Positions 25,913-35,500 of a DNA stretch of 54,168 nt are shown here, in pieces. The DNA is from Flavobacteriaceae bacterium (GTDB lineage Bacteria; Bacteroidota; Bacteroidia; Flavobacteriales; Weeksellaceae). The position numbers were made by a program, and so were the translations under genes. The stretch is from contig JAISMV010000148.1 in the NCBI GenBank assembly GCA_031276535.1, positions 1-54,168 on the forward strand, written 5' to 3'. The notes beneath the pieces are model-generated. The model was not told the DNA's origin, did no database searches, and saw only the letters and a program-made list of their open reading frames with translations. Position 1 is the first letter of the stretch. Each line of letters starts with the position of its first letter.

Positions 25913-26746
25913 TTAAGCTTTCATGGCATTAAGCATACCACCATATACTTTATTTAAATTATTTAAGTTGGCTGTTAACTCAGCTAGTTGTTGCTGGAAG
26001 GATATTGTACTTTCTTCCGATTTAGATAAATCATCTACGTATTTTTGGTTAGCTTCCACATATTTTTTCCCGTTATCCAACTGTAATTGATACAGAGAAT
26101 TTAAGTTTTCCAAATGAGAAGAAGCCAGATGTAATTGTTTTTGGAAAGACGCTGCACCTTCTTCCGATCTAGATAGATCATCCACGTATTTTTGGCTGGC
26201 TTCCACATATTTTTTCCCATTATCCAACTGTAATTGATATAGGGCATTTAAGTTTTCCAAATGGGAGGAAGCTATGTATAATTGATCTTTGTAATTGTCT
26301 GTAGCTGCATGCGCTTCTACGGTTTTATTGATACCGTCTACTGCTGCACCGAAGTTTTCAATTCCTTTTCTTAGTTTTTCTAATACATTTACATCTAATT
26401 TTGCAGTAGAAAGCATTTCATCCAATTTTGCCGATAGGGAAACTTCCGCTTCTTTTATTTCTTTTTCCGGCTGGATTTTTACTTCTTTTTTTACGGGCGC
26501 AGAACTTTCATCCAACAACTGGGGATATACATTCTCCCATTCATATTCTCCTTTTGGAGGGTCAAAGGCAAAAACAACGAAGATAAAAGCTTCTACTATA
26601 AGCCCGGCTCCCAACACTATACTACCATCAATTCCGAATAGAGATAAGTGGTTAATTTTGAATAGTGCACCTAAAATAACTACTGCTGCACCTAAAGAGT
26701 ACACCATGTTTAATGTCTTGTCTTTTGATTTTGCTTTTACCGCCAT
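25913..26746 (-). CDS. gldL: Gliding motility / type IX secretion motor protein GldL (with internal duplication)
   Basis: A 277-residue inner-membrane protein. Two helices span about residues 12-30 and 38-61; Lys30, His33 and Glu52 lie in or beside the membrane and correspond to polar residues implicated in proton flow in GldL. The cytoplasmic tail is a predicted coiled coil and holds a nearly exact 49-residue tandem repeat (residues 155-203 and 204-252). The protein appears longer than the classical GldL because of this. It pairs with GldM as the secretion motor. Confidence 0.93.
   Translation of the reverse strand: MAVKAKSKDKTLNMVYSLGAAVVILGALFKINHLSLFGIDGSIVLGAGLIVEAFIFVVFAFDPPKGEYEWENVYPQLLDESSAPVKKEVKIQPEKEIKEAEVSLSAKLDEMLSTAKLDVNVLEKLRKGIENFGAAVDGINKTVEAHAATDNYKDQLYIASSHLENLNALYQLQLDNGKKYVEASQKYVDDLSRSEEGAASFQKQLHLASSHLENLNSLYQLQLDNGKKYVEANQKYVDDLSKSEESTISFQQQLAELTANLNNLNKVYGGMLNAMKA
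25991..26284 (-). repeat. 147-bp tandem duplication inside gldL
   Basis: Two in-frame units, 26138-26284 and 25991-26137, encode almost the same 49 residues (shared core HLENLN-x-LYQLQLDNGKKY). The DNA copies are also very similar, for example both carry CTTCCACATATTTTTTCCC. A weaker third echo (LNNLNKVYGGML) follows at the C-terminus. Confidence 0.9.
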
Positions 26747-26802
26747 TTTTTTTCTGTTTTTATTAAATTAGTTAAATATTATTATTAGTTTAGTTTATTT
26801 TT

Positions 26803-28209
26803 TTATTGATGTTTCTGTACTTTCGGGAATTTCTCTTTAGCTCCTTCAGGGATGGTTTGCACTCTTCTAAATCCTATAAAACTTCTTGCGGAATCTTTAT
26901 GCTCCCAGTCTCTTTCGCTAACCATCAACATGTATCCTATGTCTTTCCAGGAACCTCCTTTGACTACTTTTCTCGGGTCTTCTATTCTGTTTCCCAAATA
27001 AGGATTTAATGTGGATGAAATTATATAGGAACTGTTATTGTAGGCTGATACCGTCCACTCGGAAACATTTCCTGCCATGTCATACAGCCCGAATCCATTT
27101 TTATGAAATGATTTTACGGGGGCAGTCCACAAGAATCCTTTATCGCCTTCTATGTAATCTCCTCTTTTGGGTTTAAAATTTGCCAGATAGCAGCCTCTGT
27201 CGTCTATTAGATAGGGACCTCCCCAAGGATACGGAGCATTTTCCAATCCTCCTCGGGCTGCATATTCCCATTCTACTTCCGAAGGTAATCTGTATGGGAA
27301 AATTTTATCTATTTTTTTCTTACGGCTTTGGTTAAAATCATTTTTCGCTTTGGTACTGTATGCGCAAAATGCTCTTGCCTGATCCCAGGTAACTCCTACT
27401 ACCGGATAACTGGAATACGCTTTATGCCAGAAATATTGTTCAAATAAAGGCTCGTTGAATGAATAATTGAAATCTCTCAGCCATACGGTGGTATCCGGAT
27501 AAATGGCAATTTCTTCTTTTTTCAGGAAGTTTTCGCCTCTGCCTTTTTTCTTTACGGCGTCTAACTGATCTATCCATGAAAACTGATAAACCAACTTTCT
27601 GGGGTCTAAAACCCTCTCGTCGTTAAATCGTTCTTCCGGTGGGTAATATAAGGATTCCAACACTTCTGCGTATGCAACATCCGGATAACGGGCGGTTTTC
27701 CATTCTAAAGGAACAGACCAGTCTAACTTTTTGTTTTCATTATATCCTTCTCTATCTCCTTTTTCTTCCAGAAATTGTTGATATGCCGTTTGTTCTGCCT
27801 CTGATTTTTTATTATAATAGGCATATCTTCCTATTCCTTCTTCTCCTCCTCCTTCATCTCCGGCTTTTTCCGCTAAAAGGCTGCGAACGATGGAATCTCT
27901 AACGTATTTTACGAATTCTCTATATTCCGAGTTAGTGATTTCTGTATCATCCATGTAGAAAGAAGAAACGGTGACGGTTGTCAAAGGGGCTTTGGTTTCT
28001 GTTCCTGTGAAATCCAGATCGGATTGTCCTAAAACAAAAGCTCCTCCAGGAATTGGAACCATACCAAAAGGTCTTTTACTGTTCCATTGCTGGTTCTTTT
28101 GTGTTACCACAATCTCCCCTTGCACTACCGGCTTGCCTTTCCCTCTTTTAGAGGATTTACAGGAAACTACCGTTGTTGCTGCCAATAAGAATAACAATAC
28201 TTTTCTCAT
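26803..28209 (-). CDS. gldK: Gliding motility / type IX secretion lipoprotein GldK
   Basis: A 468-residue lipoprotein with signal peptide and lipobox VVSC (Cys17). The mature part is a formylglycine-generating-enzyme/sulfatase-modifying-factor fold, shown by MVPIPGGAFVLGQSD, LPSEVEWEYAARGG, GLYDMAGNVSEWTVS and a C-terminal RSFIGFRRV. In T9SS this fold is structural, forming periplasmic rings with GldN. It is the first gene of gldK-L-M-N. A 121-bp gap with a 20-bp palindrome separates it from the arginase-fold gene. Confidence 0.93.
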   Translation of the reverse strand: MRKVLLFLLAATTVVSCKSSKRGKGKPVVQGEIVVTQKNQQWNSKRPFGMVPIPGGAFVLGQSDLDFTGTETKAPLTTVTVSSFYMDDTEITNSEYREFVKYVRDSIVRSLLAEKAGDEGGGEEGIGRYAYYNKKSEAEQTAYQQFLEEKGDREGYNENKKLDWSVPLEWKTARYPDVAYAEVLESLYYPPEERFNDERVLDPRKLVYQFSWIDQLDAVKKKGRGENFLKKEEIAIYPDTTVWLRDFNYSFNEPLFEQYFWHKAYSSYPVVGVTWDQARAFCAYSTKAKNDFNQSRKKKIDKIFPYRLPSEVEWEYAARGGLENAPYPWGGPYLIDDRGCYLANFKPKRGDYIEGDKGFLWTAPVKSFHKNGFGLYDMAGNVSEWTVSAYNNSSYIISSTLNPYLGNRIEDPRKVVKGGSWKDIGYMLMVSERDWEHKDSARSFIGFRRVQTIPEGAKEKFPKVQKHQ

Positions 28210-28250
28210 TATAACAAAATGTTTCTTTTAAAAAAGTGTAAAACTACTGT

Positions 28251-28270
28251 TTTTTTAGTTTACTAAAAAA
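28251..28270. other. 20-bp palindrome upstream of gldK
   Basis: TTTTTTAGT and ACTAAAAAA are exact reverse complements around a two-base centre. It lies 42 bp before the gldK start and 60 bp after the arginase-fold gene. It could be an operator of the gld operon or a weak terminator of the topA transcript; nothing distinguishes these. Confidence 0.35.
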
Positions 28271-28329
28271 TTTTTGTTCCTTAAATAACGAACTTATTAC
28301 TTATTATATTATGCTTTCCCCGACTTTTT

Positions 28330-29448
28330 TTACAAAAATCGTTTAAAGGTCTTCCAATATTTTTCCGGAACATTCCCTTCTAATGCATCCTTGTAATCTT
28401 TTTTTGAACAAGGAACCAGGAATGTTGATAGATCTCCGGAGTCAAAATTAATCGCCAGCCACCATTTTTCCACATGTTTGTCTTTCAAAAATACCAACTC
28501 TTTGTCTTCATGCAAAACTATATATTTTATATATTCTTCATTTTCATAATATTGTTGTTGGTTTTTTCCATCGACCAGATACCATAACAATTGTGAAACT
28601 AACTTTTCATTCATTTTATTGTATGAACCTCCTAAAAAATTATAAATTCCCGTTACTTTTACCTGTTTGGATAAACCAATGTATCTTGCCAAGGCACAAA
28701 TTTCCCTGTTGGTAAATCCATTTGCCGTGCTTCCTACAGAGAGGGTTCCGTCATACGATTCTACGGAATCCAGATTTATTCCGACAAAATCAGAACTTCT
28801 GAAAATCGGTTCGGATTCTTTTAGATTCTCGGTTATATTCCCTAATCTGACCCCCTCGAAATCCAGTTTGTCAAATATTCTCAAAACCGATTTCGGAACG
28901 AAATAACTTTGGTATCCTATGTTGGTAAAGTTAAACAGAAGATTGGGTTCTTCTACTATCATTCTGGAAATATAATTTTTTTCCATTAACGGCTCTCCGG
29001 CATTTCCCATTTCTATTTTGGTATCTATAGCCGTAAAATTAAGAGGCTTATCCAGCTTGTATAATGCTTTGTATACGGCGTAATTCAACCCCATGTTCCC
29101 TCCTAAAATTATGGGATGAACTTTCATCTCCAATAATTCTTCTATTATTTTTTTTAGTACAAAATAGGTGTCTTCTATTTCATTTCCCGGTATAATGTCT
29201 CCTAAGTCATATAAGGTAAAGTTCCAGTCGTTCCATACTAATCGGTAAAATTCTTCTCTGATTACTTTTATATCGGAAAACTTATTGGCATGTCCACTAC
29301 CTCTCAAATCAGGACAACCTATAATAGCCACGCTATTTTCTTCAAGCTTGTCATCCCAATAGAACTGTATCTTGCTTCCTATGGAATCGGGTTGGGAATA
29401 TAGCAGTGATTCATCCACCGGTTGTAAAAAATCTTCTAAGGTTCCCAC
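28330..29448 (-). CDS. Arginase/formimidoylglutamase-fold protein with degenerate metal sites
   Basis: A 372-residue protein normally annotated as formimidoylglutamase in flavobacteria. The overall arginase layout is visible, but the three metal motifs are altered: GGDHS reads GGNMG (residues 116-120), DxHxD reads DTKIE (142-146), and SxDxDxxDP reads INLDSVES (about 224-231). It probably does not bind two manganese ions and may be a non-catalytic member. The start is GTG, overlapping the topA stop by one base (TAGTG). It lies between topA and gldKLMN, which suggests a link to that system (inference). Confidence 0.75.
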   Translation of the reverse strand: MGTLEDFLQPVDESLLYSQPDSIGSKIQFYWDDKLEENSVAIIGCPDLRGSGHANKFSDIKVIREEFYRLVWNDWNFTLYDLGDIIPGNEIEDTYFVLKKIIEELLEMKVHPIILGGNMGLNYAVYKALYKLDKPLNFTAIDTKIEMGNAGEPLMEKNYISRMIVEEPNLLFNFTNIGYQSYFVPKSVLRIFDKLDFEGVRLGNITENLKESEPIFRSSDFVGINLDSVESYDGTLSVGSTANGFTNREICALARYIGLSKQVKVTGIYNFLGGSYNKMNEKLVSQLLWYLVDGKNQQQYYENEEYIKYIVLHEDKELVFLKDKHVEKWWLAINFDSGDLSTFLVPCSKKDYKDALEGNVPEKYWKTFKRFL

Positions 29449-31766
29449 TACTTTTTCTTTGTTTTAGTCTTTGTTTTTGTTCCTGCTTCCGAAATAATTT
29501 TTTTAACCTCTTCCAGCGTTAATTTTTCAGCTTCAGTGCCTTTAGGTATCTTATAGTTTTCCTTTCCTTGTTTAAGGTAAGGTCCCCAACGACCGTTTAG
29601 TATTTCTATAACAGGTTCTTCCGTATCAAAAGCTTTGATATATTTATTTCTATCCGCTTCTCTTTTGGCTTCTATCAGTTCTACAGCCCTTTCTAAGGTT
29701 ATAGTTGATATTTCATCTCCTTCTTTGGGTTTTAACGACACAAATTTACTGTCATGTTTCACATAGGGACCAAACCTTCCTGTATTCACTTCTACTTTCT
29801 TTCCTTCATACTCTCCTAAATGTTTGGGTAGTTCAAACAGTTTAAGGGCATCTTCCAAAGTAAGGGAGCTGATTTGCTGTCCTTTCAGTAACCCTGCAAA
29901 TCTGGGTTTTTCTTCATCATCGGATTCTCCTATTTGTACCATAGGACCGAAACGTCCGATCCTTGCATATACGTTCTTTCCGCTTTGAGGATCTTTTCCT
30001 AATAATCTTTCTCCCGTTGCTCTTTCTGCAGTCTCTTTGACTTTTTCCACATGGGGATGAAAATCGTCATAAAAACCGGTCAGCATTTCTTTCCAGTTTT
30101 CATTTCCTTCCGCTATACTATCAAAATCTTCTTCTACTTTTGCCGTAAATCCATAATCCAGAATTGAAGGAAAATGTCCGGTCAAAAATTCATTTACTAC
30201 TACTCCTATGTCTGTAGGGATTAATTTTCTTCTATCTGCGCCGTAATTTTCTATTTCTACCGATTCTTTAATTGCCTCTCCTTTGAGAATGATCTTTCTG
30301 ATATTTCTTTGTTTGGGTTCTAAGTCGGAAATTTCCACATATTGCCGTTTTTGAATGGTGGAAATGGTGGGAGCGTAAGTAGAAGGGCGTCCTATTCCCA
30401 GCTCTTCGAGCTTTCTCACCAAAGAAGCTTCATTGTATCTGGCAGGAGGACGACTAAATCTTTCTTCTCCTGTTATCTGCTTCAGCTGTACTATTTCTCC
30501 TTTTTCCACTTTAGGCAACAATCCTTCATTTTCTTCTTCATTGGAATCTTCATCATTTTGAATCTGATATAATTTCAGGAAACCGTCAAAGAGGATTACT
30601 TCTCCCCGGGCGATAAATTTCTCTTTTAATTCCGGATTGGAAATATCGATCGTTGTTCTTTCCAGTTTTGCATCTGCCATCTGAGAAGCCAGCGTTCTCC
30701 TCCAGATGAGATGGTATAATTTTTTCTGTGCATCATCCGAACCTGCAACCTGAACCGCCAGATTAGTCGGGCGAATGGCTTCGTGTGCTTCCTGCGCCGA
30801 TTTACTTTTAGTTACGTATTGTCTTGTTTGTGAATATTCTTTTCCAAATTGTTCCGTTACAACTTTTACGGCGGAATTAAGTGCTTCTTCCGATAGATTC
30901 ACGCTGTCCGTTCTCATGTACGTGATATGTCCGGCTTCATACAGCTGTTGAGCCAGCCTCATGGTTCGGCTTACTGAGAATCCTAACCGGGAAGCTTCCT
31001 GTTGTAATGTAGAGGTCGTAAAAGGGGCAGATGGTGTTCTTTTTCCCGGTTTGGTTTCTATGCCGGAGACTGAGAATACTTTCCCTTTTGCTCTTTGAAT
31101 AAAATCAAGCGCTTGTACATATTCCTTAAAATCGACATTGAGTTTGCTTTTCAGGAGGTTTTGTGTTTTATTGTAAAAGTCTGCCGCTACTTTATAGACA
31201 GGAACAGGAATGAATTTTTCAATTTCCTTTTCTCTTTCACAAATCAAGCGTACAGCTACGGACTGAACTCTTCCTGCAGACAATCCTGCTTTTACTTTTG
31301 ACCAAAGAATGGGAGACATTTCAAAGCCTACCAATCTGTCTAAAACTCTTCGTGCCTGCTGCGCATTGACCAAATTAACATCTATGTCTCTCGGGTTTTG
31401 AATGGCATTTTGGATGGCGTGTTTGGTAATCTCATGGAAAACAATCCGTTTGGTGCTTTCCGGTTTCAATTTTAACTCATTATATAAATGCCATGCAATT
31501 GCTTCTCCTTCACGGTCTTCATCGGAAGCAAGCCATACTATATCAGCTTTTTTTGCTAATGATTTTAACTTTTTAACTACTTCTTTTTTTTCGGGTGAAA
31601 CCTGGTAAATGGGTTCTAAAGTTTTCATATCAACCCCCATGTCTTTTTTAGCCAAATCGGTTATATGTCCATAACTTGATTCAACCTCAAAATCTTTCCC
31701 TAGAAATTTTTTTATTGTTTTCGCCTTTGCAGGCGACTCCACTATTACCAAATTCATATTCGCCAA
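29448..31766 (-). CDS. topA: DNA topoisomerase I
   Basis: A 772-residue type IA topoisomerase that relaxes negative supercoils. The Toprim domain occupies about residues 1-120 (VIVESPAKAKTI, DEDREGEAIAWHL), and the catalytic Tyr is in HITYMRTDSVNLSEEA. The C-terminus consists of several TopA C-terminal repeats (GRFGPMVQIG, GRFGPYVKH, GRWGPYLKQG) instead of Cys-type zinc fingers, as is usual for this phylum. The final Lys-rich tail is typical. It is coupled to the next gene by a one-base stop/start overlap. Confidence 0.96.
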   Translation of the reverse strand: MANMNLVIVESPAKAKTIKKFLGKDFEVESSYGHITDLAKKDMGVDMKTLEPIYQVSPEKKEVVKKLKSLAKKADIVWLASDEDREGEAIAWHLYNELKLKPESTKRIVFHEITKHAIQNAIQNPRDIDVNLVNAQQARRVLDRLVGFEMSPILWSKVKAGLSAGRVQSVAVRLICEREKEIEKFIPVPVYKVAADFYNKTQNLLKSKLNVDFKEYVQALDFIQRAKGKVFSVSGIETKPGKRTPSAPFTTSTLQQEASRLGFSVSRTMRLAQQLYEAGHITYMRTDSVNLSEEALNSAVKVVTEQFGKEYSQTRQYVTKSKSAQEAHEAIRPTNLAVQVAGSDDAQKKLYHLIWRRTLASQMADAKLERTTIDISNPELKEKFIARGEVILFDGFLKLYQIQNDEDSNEEENEGLLPKVEKGEIVQLKQITGEERFSRPPARYNEASLVRKLEELGIGRPSTYAPTISTIQKRQYVEISDLEPKQRNIRKIILKGEAIKESVEIENYGADRRKLIPTDIGVVVNEFLTGHFPSILDYGFTAKVEEDFDSIAEGNENWKEMLTGFYDDFHPHVEKVKETAERATGERLLGKDPQSGKNVYARIGRFGPMVQIGESDDEEKPRFAGLLKGQQISSLTLEDALKLFELPKHLGEYEGKKVEVNTGRFGPYVKHDSKFVSLKPKEGDEISTITLERAVELIEAKREADRNKYIKAFDTEEPVIEILNGRWGPYLKQGKENYKIPKGTEAEKLTLEEVKKIISEAGTKTKTKTKKK

Positions 31767-31805
31767 AAATTTTTTGCGAAATTATAAATTTTTTCTTAAT
31801 AGTTC

Positions 31806-31842
31806 ATCGGTTATTTTACTTTCTTAATGTTAAATAACCGAT
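31806..31842. repeat. Perfect 11-bp inverted repeat upstream of topA
   Basis: ATCGGTTATTT and AAATAACCGAT are exact complements separated by 15 bases. The repeat lies 40-76 bp before the topA start and is spaced like an operator or a 5' leader hairpin. The surrounding 31767-32217 gap (451 bp) has no ORF with recognisable motifs. Confidence 0.5.
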
Positions 31843-31991
31843 TATTAATGTTAAAGTAATAGGAATTCGGTTTAAATATAAGCTAAAAATAGTGGTTCAT
31901 CATAAACTTTTTCAACATTTAAAATCTTTGAGCATAAACAATATGAGAAAATACGAACCATTATGAAGGCATCTTCAAAGCGATGGGGGCT

Positions 31992-32073
31992 CAATATTAA
32001 AGCGCACTCTTTGCCTGAAAGGCGGGACTAAACAATATTAAAGCGTTCCCTTTGCCTGAAAGGATTTTATTAT
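31992..32073. repeat. Two imperfect 41-bp direct repeats with competing hairpins
   Basis: CAATATTAAAGCG followed by CTTTGCCTGAAAGG occurs twice, at 31992 and 32033, with differing bases between and after. In copy 2 CCTTT-GCCTG-AAAGG can form a small hairpin, while AAAGGAT pairs alternatively with ATCCTTT at 32072-32078. Two copies are too few for a CRISPR. The function is unknown; the region lies between topA and the end of the rpoC operon. Confidence 0.6.
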
Positions 32074-32154
32074 CCTTTTATGCAATTTTTTTCATTTTTT
32101 TAACCGATTGAATCAAACTCGGGTTAGTACGGGAAAGGGTGATATTAACAAAAG

Positions 32155-32183
32155 AAAAAACCAGACTCTACGTCTGGTTTTTT
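32155..32183 (-). terminator. Terminator of the rpoBC-DUF3467 transcript
   Basis: AAAAAACCAGAC pairs perfectly with GTCTGGTTTTTT around a 5-base loop, giving T-runs on both strands. It lies 35 bp after the DUF3467 stop and ends the long minus-strand expression block. Confidence 0.88.
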
Positions 32184-32217
32184 GTATTAATCTAAAAAGT
32201 AATAAATGTTAAATTTG

Positions 32218-32514
32218 TCATGCCTGTCCTTTAGGACCGAAGTTTAAAAGGAAGGAATCGTCTTTAACCGCGCCAAACTGCTGTTCATATTTTTGAATAT
32301 TATCAGTCAGGGCAGTCAGCAGTCTTTTAGCATGTTCCGGCGTAAGGATAATTCTGGATTTCACCTTTGCTTTGGGAACTCCCGGCATTATCTGGATAAA
32401 ATCCACAACGAATTCCGTAGGGGAATGGTTTATCAATGCAAGGTTTGAAAAAACCCCTGAAGCAACGTCATCAGGAAGCTCGATATTTAAATCCTGTTGG
32501 TTTTCGTTTTCCAT
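32218..32514 (-). CDS. DUF3467 domain protein
   Basis: A 98-residue protein of unknown function, recognised as DUF3467 by SPTEFVVDFIQIMPG and SRIILTPEHAKRLLTAL. No signal or membrane segment is present. It follows rpoC by only 7 bp and precedes the terminator, so it is expressed with RNA polymerase. Its place behind rpoC suggests a role connected to transcription, but this is context only. Confidence 0.87.
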   Translation of the reverse strand: MENENQQDLNIELPDDVASGVFSNLALINHSPTEFVVDFIQIMPGVPKAKVKSRIILTPEHAKRLLTALTDNIQKYEQQFGAVKDDSFLLNFGPKGQA

Positions 32515-32521
32515 GGCAAAA

Positions 32522-35500
32522 TTATATTTTTTCAGTTATCAGTTCTTCGAACTCTTTATTAGAGCCTACAATAACATTTTGATATTCTGCTAAACCTGTA
32601 CCTGCAGGAATTCTGTGTCCTACAATTACGTTTTCTTTTAATCCGTTCAGATAATCAATCTTACCTGCTACAGCGGCTTCATTTAATACTTTGGTAGTTT
32701 CCTGGAAGGAAGCGGCAGAGATAAATGATTTGGTCTGCAATGAAGCTCTGGTAATACCTTGCAACACCGGGCTGGCAGTTGCAGGTAAAGCTTCTCTTGC
32801 TTCTACCAGTTTTTTATCTTCTCGTATTAATTTAGAATTTTCGTCTCGTAAATCTCTTGCAGAAATAATCTGACCTGCTTTCAGTTCTTCACTGTCTCCC
32901 GGGTCGGTAATTACTTTCATTCCGAAAATTCTGTCGTTTTCTTCTATAAAGTCGATCTTATGTTCTAAATTTCCTTCTAAGAATTTTGTATCTCCGGCAT
33001 CTACAATTTCTACTTTGGTCATCATCTGACGAACAATGATCTCAAAGTGTTTGTCGTCAATTTTTACCCCCTGCAAACGATATACTTCCTGAATTTCATT
33101 TACCAGATATTCCTGTACGGCAGTAGGTCCTTTGATATTTAAGATATCATTCGGGGTGATGGCTCCGTCGGACAGGGCGTCTCCTGCATGGACAAAGTCA
33201 TTTTCCTGAACCAGTATCTGGTTTGATAATTTAACCAAATATCTCTTGATCTCTCCACTCTTAGATTCAATAATAATCTCCCGGTTACCTCTTTTTATTT
33301 TACCATAACTTACTACTCCGTCTATTTCGGAAACAACCGCAGGGTTTGAAGGATTTCTGGCTTCGAATAATTCGGTTACCCGTGGAAGACCTCCTGTGAT
33401 GTCTCCGGCTTTTGCCGATCTTCTCGGAATTTTCACTAAAATTCTTCCGGCCTTGATCTTCTCTCCGTCATTTACAATCAGGTGAGCGCCTACGGGCAGG
33501 TTTATAGATTTTAATTCGTTGCCTTTTGTATCAAGGATCTTCAAGGTAGGAATCAGTTTTTTATTTCTGGATTCGGAAATTACTTTTTCTTCAAATCCGG
33601 TTTGTTCATCTATTTCCAGTTGGTAGGTAGAACCTTGTTCTATCTGTTCGTACTCGATTTTACCTGCTGTTTCGGAAAGGATAATGGCATTATATGGATC
33701 CCATTTGCAAATGATGTCTCCTTTATTCACTTCCTGACCTTGTTGAACCAATAAGGTAGAGCCGTAAGGGATGTTCGTAAGCATTTGGATGTTGCCTTCG
33801 GAATTTAGTAATTTGAATTCGGTAGAACGAGAAACAACGATCACTATTTTATTTCCGTTTTCGTCTTCACTTTCTACGGTTCTGATGTCATCGAATTCTA
33901 CTTTTCCGTCTCTTTTAGCAACAATGTTGCTTACTTCGGCAATATTTCCTGCCGTACCACCTACGTGGAAAGTTCTTAACGTCAACTGAGTTCCCGGTTC
34001 TCCGATAGATTGTGCGGCAATTACACCAACGGCTTCTCCTTTGTTGATCAGCTTGTTGGTGGACAGGTTTACACCGTAACATTTCGCACAAATACCTTTT
34101 TTGGATTCACAAGTCAGCGGAGAACGAACTTCTACAGCTTCAATACCGGATTTTTCAATTAATTTTGCTAATTCCGAAGTAATTAATTGATCAGCTTCTA
34201 CTAAAAGTTCATCCGTATCGGGGTGGTATATGTCATGAAGGGATACTCGTCCTAATATTCTTTCTGATAAAGGTTCTACAATTTCGTCATTCTTTTTCAA
34301 AGGAGTAATTTCGATACCGCGTAGTGTTCCGCAATCTTTTTCATTGATGATGACATCCTGCGCAACGTCTACCAGACGACGGGTCAGATAACCCGCATCG
34401 GCTGTTTTTAAGGCGGTATCTGCCAATCCTTTACGAGCTCCGTGGGTAGAAATGAAATATTCCAGAATGGAAAGTCCTTCACGGAAATTGGAGATGATCG
34501 GGTTTTCGATGATTTCTCCTCCGGAGGAACCGGCTTTCTGAGGCTTAGCCATCAATCCCCGCATTCCCGCCAGCTGGCGAATTTGCTCTTTAGAACCCCG
34601 CGCTCCGGAATCAAGCATCATATATACTGAATTGAATCCTCCTTTATCGGTTTTCATCCTCTGCATGATCAAATCGGTCAATCGGGCGTTGGTATTAGTC
34701 CAGACGTCAATTACCTGATTATATCGTTCGTTATTGGTGATCAACCCCATGTTATAATTAGACCTGATGGCATCTACCTGTTCATTGGCTTCCTGAATCA
34801 TGGTTTTCTTTTCTTCCGGAGTTTTAATGTCTCCCAGGCTGAAAGAAAGTCCTCCTCTGAATGCGGTAGCATATCCCAGAGTTTTCATATCATCCAGGAA
34901 TTTTGCAGTCGTAGGGAAGTCCGTTTTTTGTAAGATAGCACCAATGATGTTACGTAATGACTTTTTGGTTAATACTTCATTGATGAACCCTACTTTTTCA
35001 GGTACTATTTTATTGAATAATACTCTACCTACCGTAGTTTCAATCATTTTCTCCACCAATTCTTCACCTTCGGCAACTTTTGCTTTTACTTTGATGACAG
35101 CGTTTAAGTCCACCGCTTTTTCATTATAGGCAATTTCTATTTCTTCGGCGGAATAGAAATAGGAACCGTGTCCTTTTACCTTTATTTCATCGGTTGGTAT
35201 TAAAGGTTTGGTCATATAGTACAGCCCCAGAACCATGTCCTGAGAAGGTACCTGAATAGGAGATCCGTTAGCCGGATTTAATATGTTTTGAGAAGCTAAC
35301 ATTAATAGTTGAGCTTCCAGAATAGCTTCAGGTCCTAAAGGTAAGTGAACCGCCATTTGGTCTCCGTCAAAGTCCGCGTTGAATGCAGTACATACCAACG
35401 GATGGAGACGAATCGCTTTTCCTTCAATCATTCTTGGCTGGAATGCCTGAATACCTAAACGGTGCAGGGTAGGAGCCCGGTTTAGTAACACCGGATGTCC

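Noticed and set aside
26295-26771. 158-residue plus-strand ORF opposite gldL
   Set aside because: Antisense of gldL and its upstream region; no motif, and gldL is unmistakable.
26803-28209. Sulfatase-modifying factor (formylglycine-generating enzyme)
   Set aside because: The fold is the same, but the lipobox and gldL-M-N neighbours identify it as GldK, which is structural.
31992-32073. CRISPR array
   Set aside because: Only two imperfect units, spacer-like parts too short, and no cas genes.
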